7,957 nucleotides of DNA, taken from Clostridia bacterium (GTDB taxonomy: Bacteria; Bacillota_A; Clostridia; Oscillospirales; CAG-272). The stretch lies in the NCBI GenBank assembly GCA_017652965.1, contig JAGBZZ010000223.1, forward strand, positions 1-7,957. The letters run 5' to 3'. The position numbers were made by a program, and so were the translations under genes. The notes beneath the pieces were generated by a model that was not told the origin of the DNA, did not search any database, and saw nothing but the letters and a program-made list of their open reading frames with translations. Shown one piece after another: positions 5,866 to 7,957 of the stretch (positions are counted from its first letter, which is position 1; each line of letters starts with the position of its first letter).

Positions 5866-7704
5866 TTAATTTGTGGCCTGGCCGCGCAGGCGGGCAGCCT
5901 GTGCCTTAAGACGCGTGGGGGTATCCAGAATGCGCTTGCGCAGACGAAGCGACTTGGGCGTGACCTCCATCAGCTCGTCATCGGCAATAAACTCGATGGC
6001 CTCCTCAAGCGACATATTGCGGGGGGTGATCAGGGTCAGTGCCTCGTCCGCCCCCTTGGAGCGCACAGCCGTCAGATGCTTTTTCTTACAGACGTTGACC
6101 GAGATATCGCCCATCTTCGGGTTCTCACCCACGATCTGCCCCTCGTACACCTGCACCGAAGGGCCGATAAACAGCTGGCCGCGATCCTGGGTGTAGTAGA
6201 GGCCGTAGCTGGTGGTCTCGCCGGTCTCACTGGCAACAAGAGAGCCCGTGAAGCGGACGTTGACCTCACCCTTGAAGGGGGCGTAGCCGTCAAAGACGGT
6301 GTTCATGATGCCCTCGCCGTGGGTGTCGGTCAGAAATTCGCTCCGATAGCCGAAAAGACAACGGGAGGGAATGCGGTAGAAAAGGCGCTGGCGGTTGCCG
6401 CGCAGCTGCATGTCAAGAAGCTCGCCCTTGCGCTCGCCAAGCTTTTCCATAACGGCGCCGAGGTACTCCTCGGGGACGTCGATCTCCAAGCGCTCCATCG
6501 GCTCGCACCGCACGCCGTCGAGCTCTTTATACAGCACACGGGGGGTCGAGCAGCAAAGCTCATAGCCCTCACGGCGCATGTTTTCGATCAGGATGGAAAG
6601 GTGCATCTCACCGCGCCCCGCAACCTGGAAGCAGTCGGTGGTTTCCCCGTCCGATACCCGCAGGGATACGTCACGCAGAAGCTCACGGTACAGCCGCTCG
6701 CGCAGATGGCGCGAGGTAACGTACTTGCCCTCGGTGCCGGCAAACGGGCCGTCATTGACCGAGAAGGTCATCTCAATGGTCGGCTCGCTGACCTTGACAA
6801 ACTCCAAGGCCTCGGTGCCGTCGGTGGCTACCAGGGTATCACCGATGGTGATATCGGTCGCACCCGAGAAGCAGACAATGTCACCCACGCGGGCGCTTTC
6901 CACCTGGGCGCGGCGCAGGCCGTCAAACTGGTAGATGGAAACGATGCGGGCGCGATCCCGCTTTTCGGGGTCGTGATAGTTGAGGATGGCCACGTCCTGG
7001 TTCTGGCGCAGCATGCCGCGCTCGATGCGGCCAATGCCGATACGCCCGACGTACTCGTTATAGTCGATAGAGGAAACAAGCAGCTGAAGCGACCCGTCCT
7101 CCTCCCCCTCGGGGGCGGGGATATAGTCAATAATGGTGTCGAAAAGCGGCTGCAGATCCACGCCCTCCTCGTAAGGAGAAAGCGAGGCCGTGCCGGCGCG
7201 GCCGGAGCAGAAGAGCATAGGCGAATCCAGCTGCTCGTCTGTGGCGTCCAGATCCATCAGAAGCTCAAGGACCTCCTCCTCGACCTCCTCAATGCGGGCA
7301 TCCGGACGGTCGATCTTATTGACGACCACGATCACGCGGTGGTTAAGGGCAAGGGCACGCTCCAGCACAAAGCGGGTCTGCGGCATGGGGCCCTCGGCGG
7401 CGTCCACCAGAAGGATAACGCCGTTGACCATCTTCAGAATGCGCTCCACCTCGCCGCCAAAGTCGGCGTGGCCGGGTGTGTCTACAATGTTGATCTTGGT
7501 GTCCTTGTAATACACGGCGGTATTTTTGGCAAGGATAGTAATGCCGCGCTCTCTTTCAATGTCGTTCGAGTCCATCACGCGGTCGACAGTCTCCTGGTTT
7601 TCACGGTAGATGCCGCCTTGTCTCAGCATCTCATCCACAAGGGTGGTCTTGCCGTGGTCAACGTGGGCGATAATGGCAACGTTACGCAGATCGTTCCGTT
7701 TCAA
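5866..7704 (-). CDS. typA: Translational GTPase TypA/BipA
   Basis: TypA/BipA is a ribosome-associated GTPase needed in many bacteria for growth under cold or other stress and for 50S assembly. The 612 residues match the usual family length of about 610. The G domain shows G1 AHVDHGKT (13-20), G2 RERGITI (51-57), G3 DTPGH (75-79) and G4 NKID (129-132); the G5 loop reads CSGRAG (166-171), where the family usually has SA-type residues. The EF-G-like domain II follows (about 200-300), then domain III with GRGEMHLS (363-370), domain V, and the BipA-specific C-terminal domain (about 480-612) ending in a basic, Arg-rich tail. The start is TTG at 7704: an in-frame TAG lies seven codons upstream, no ATG or GTG intervenes, and AGAGGA (7717-7712) is well placed. 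The divergent neighbour is rnpB; the symporter lies downstream on the same strand. Confidence 0.97.
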   Translation of the reverse strand: MKRNDLRNVAIIAHVDHGKTTLVDEMLRQGGIYRENQETVDRVMDSNDIERERGITILAKNTAVYYKDTKINIVDTPGHADFGGEVERILKMVNGVILLVDAAEGPMPQTRFVLERALALNHRVIVVVNKIDRPDARIEEVEEEVLELLMDLDATDEQLDSPMLFCSGRAGTASLSPYEEGVDLQPLFDTIIDYIPAPEGEEDGSLQLLVSSIDYNEYVGRIGIGRIERGMLRQNQDVAILNYHDPEKRDRARIVSIYQFDGLRRAQVESARVGDIVCFSGATDITIGDTLVATDGTEALEFVKVSEPTIEMTFSVNDGPFAGTEGKYVTSRHLRERLYRELLRDVSLRVSDGETTDCFQVAGRGEMHLSILIENMRREGYELCCSTPRVLYKELDGVRCEPMERLEIDVPEEYLGAVMEKLGERKGELLDMQLRGNRQRLFYRIPSRCLFGYRSEFLTDTHGEGIMNTVFDGYAPFKGEVNVRFTGSLVASETGETTSYGLYYTQDRGQLFIGPSVQVYEGQIVGENPKMGDISVNVCKKKHLTAVRSKGADEALTLITPRNMSLEEAIEFIADDELMEVTPKSLRLRKRILDTPTRLKAQAARLRGQATN

Positions 7705-7711
7705 TGCTATT

Positions 7712-7717
7712 TCCTCT
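7712..7717 (-). promoter_or_regulatory. Ribosome-binding site for the TTG start of typA
   Basis: Minus-strand AGAGGA ends 7 nt before the TTG codon at 7704-7702 (8 nt after GAGG). An in-frame TAG seven codons upstream excludes a longer protein, so this site and TTG together define the start. Confidence 0.75.
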
Positions 7718-7752
7718 TCTTCCTACAGTTTGATTGTCTTTATAACTTAACT

Positions 7753-7780
7753 ATTATATCACATCACAAGAAAAATTCAA
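7753..7780 (-). promoter_or_regulatory. Extended -10 promoter of typA
   Basis: On the minus strand TTGAAT (7780-7775) is followed after 16 bp by a perfect TATAAT (7758-7753), preceded by TG one base away (extended -10). Transcription would begin near 7746, giving a leader of about 40 nt. The promoter sits in an A+T-rich island (about 7730-7800) that contrasts with the GC-rich coding regions. Confidence 0.8.
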
Positions 7781-7812
7781 TCCTTTTTCAAAAATAATCC
7801 AAGCTTTTTCGG

Positions 7813-7839
7813 AAAAAGAGGGGGCAAATCCCTCCTTTT
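7813..7839. terminator. Terminator-like hairpin between the typA and rnpB promoters
   Basis: GAGGG (7818-7822) pairs with CCCTC (7830-7834) around a 7-nt loop. On the minus strand the stem is followed by five Ts (7817-7813); on the plus strand it is followed by C and then TTTT (7836-7839). It looks like a short bidirectional Rho-independent terminator, but no visible gene ends here. It could stop stray antisense transcription coming from beyond rnpB or insulate the two divergent promoters. The stem is only 5 bp, so the call is tentative. Confidence 0.4.
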
Positions 7840-7853
7840 CCCCGGTGTGGGGC

Positions 7854-7883
7854 TTGACAAGGCCTGTCCTGTGGTGTTATAAT
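7854..7883 (+). promoter_or_regulatory. Consensus promoter of rnpB
   Basis: A perfect TTGACA (7854-7859) and a perfect TATAAT (7878-7883) are separated by 18 bp, with TG at 7875-7876 giving an extended -10. The predicted start is near 7889-7891, just before the RNase P RNA. Such strength fits a stable RNA gene. Confidence 0.88.
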
Positions 7884-7889
7884 CAAGGG

Positions 7890-7957
7890 GCAAGTGTGCG
7901 GCGCGGCCGCGCGATACGGTGCCGAAAGGTAGTACCGTGAGGAAAGTCCGGGCTTCA
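7890..7957 (+). ncRNA. rnpB: RNase P RNA, 5' end only (cut by window edge)
   Basis: RNase P RNA is the catalytic subunit that trims the 5' leader from precursor tRNAs. Bases 7939-7949 (GAGGAAAGTCC) are the nearly invariant 5' strand of helix P4 (conserved region I), followed by GGGCTTCA as in type A RNAs; Bacillus type B RNA has ATGCTCGC there. Just before it, ACGGT (7916-7920) pairs with ACCGT (7934-7938), enclosing GCC-GAAA-GGT, which fits helix P3 with a GNRA loop. The preceding GC-rich bases (about 7893-7915) would be the 5' strands of P1 and P2, whose partners lie outside the window. The 5' end is inferred from the promoter, to within a few bases. No open reading frame with a ribosome site occurs here. 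Confidence 0.93.

Noticed and set aside
5860..7797. A 645-codon plus-strand open frame opposite typA
   Set aside because: It mirrors the typA gene almost exactly, has low-complexity His/Leu/Val/Gly-rich composition with no recognisable domain, and typA on the other strand has every family motif. Long antisense frames are expected in GC-rich DNA.
1..7957. CRISPR array, insertion sequence, phage gene, toxin-antitoxin pair or tRNA gene
   Set aside because: No spaced repeat units, transposase motifs, terminal inverted repeats or cloverleaf sequences were seen; almost all sequence is accounted for by six protein genes and rnpB.

Overview
This 7,957-base window is GC-rich and looks like ordinary chromosomal DNA of a Gram-positive bacterium, most likely a high-GC member of the Clostridia. 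The reasons are strong Shine-Dalgarno sites (AGGAGG, GGAGGA), near-consensus TTGACA/TATAAT promoters, an SbcD/YhaO-type nuclease paired with a membrane-segment-containing SMC-like ATPase of the kind found in Clostridia, and an RNase P RNA whose conserved P4 region reads like the type A form rather than the Bacillus type B form. The lineage is an inference; no database was searched.

Layout, left to right. Positions 1-2394 (minus strand) hold a two-gene repair-type operon: a metallophosphoesterase (1327-2394), then a large AAA/SMC-like ATPase (1330 down to the window edge, C-terminus missing). The two genes share an ATGA overlap and are driven by a consensus promoter at 2424-2453. Back to back with that promoter is a plus-strand promoter (2478-2506) for a HAD-family phosphatase (2531-3187). 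A separate extended -10 promoter (3209-3237) then drives homoserine dehydrogenase hom (3270-4478). hom converges on a minus-strand amino-acid/sodium symporter of the AGCS family (4528-5817), with one strong hairpin (4491-4529) able to serve as terminator for both. Upstream of the symporter on the same strand is the ribosome-associated GTPase typA/bipA (5866-7704, TTG start). Its promoter (7753-7780) diverges from a consensus promoter (7854-7883) for rnpB, whose 5' end fills the last bases of the window.

The genes are housekeeping or conserved accessory functions: DNA end processing, phosphate-ester hydrolysis, the threonine/methionine branch point, amino-acid uptake, translational stress GTPase and tRNA 5' maturation. 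I see no mobile element, CRISPR array, phage gene or tRNA gene. The least understood part is the nuclease/ATPase pair, in which the ATPase carries a hydrophobic hairpin inside its coiled coil and departs from the textbook P-loop. It is the best candidate for an under-described system, but the pairing itself resembles known SbcCD/YhaON arrangements.
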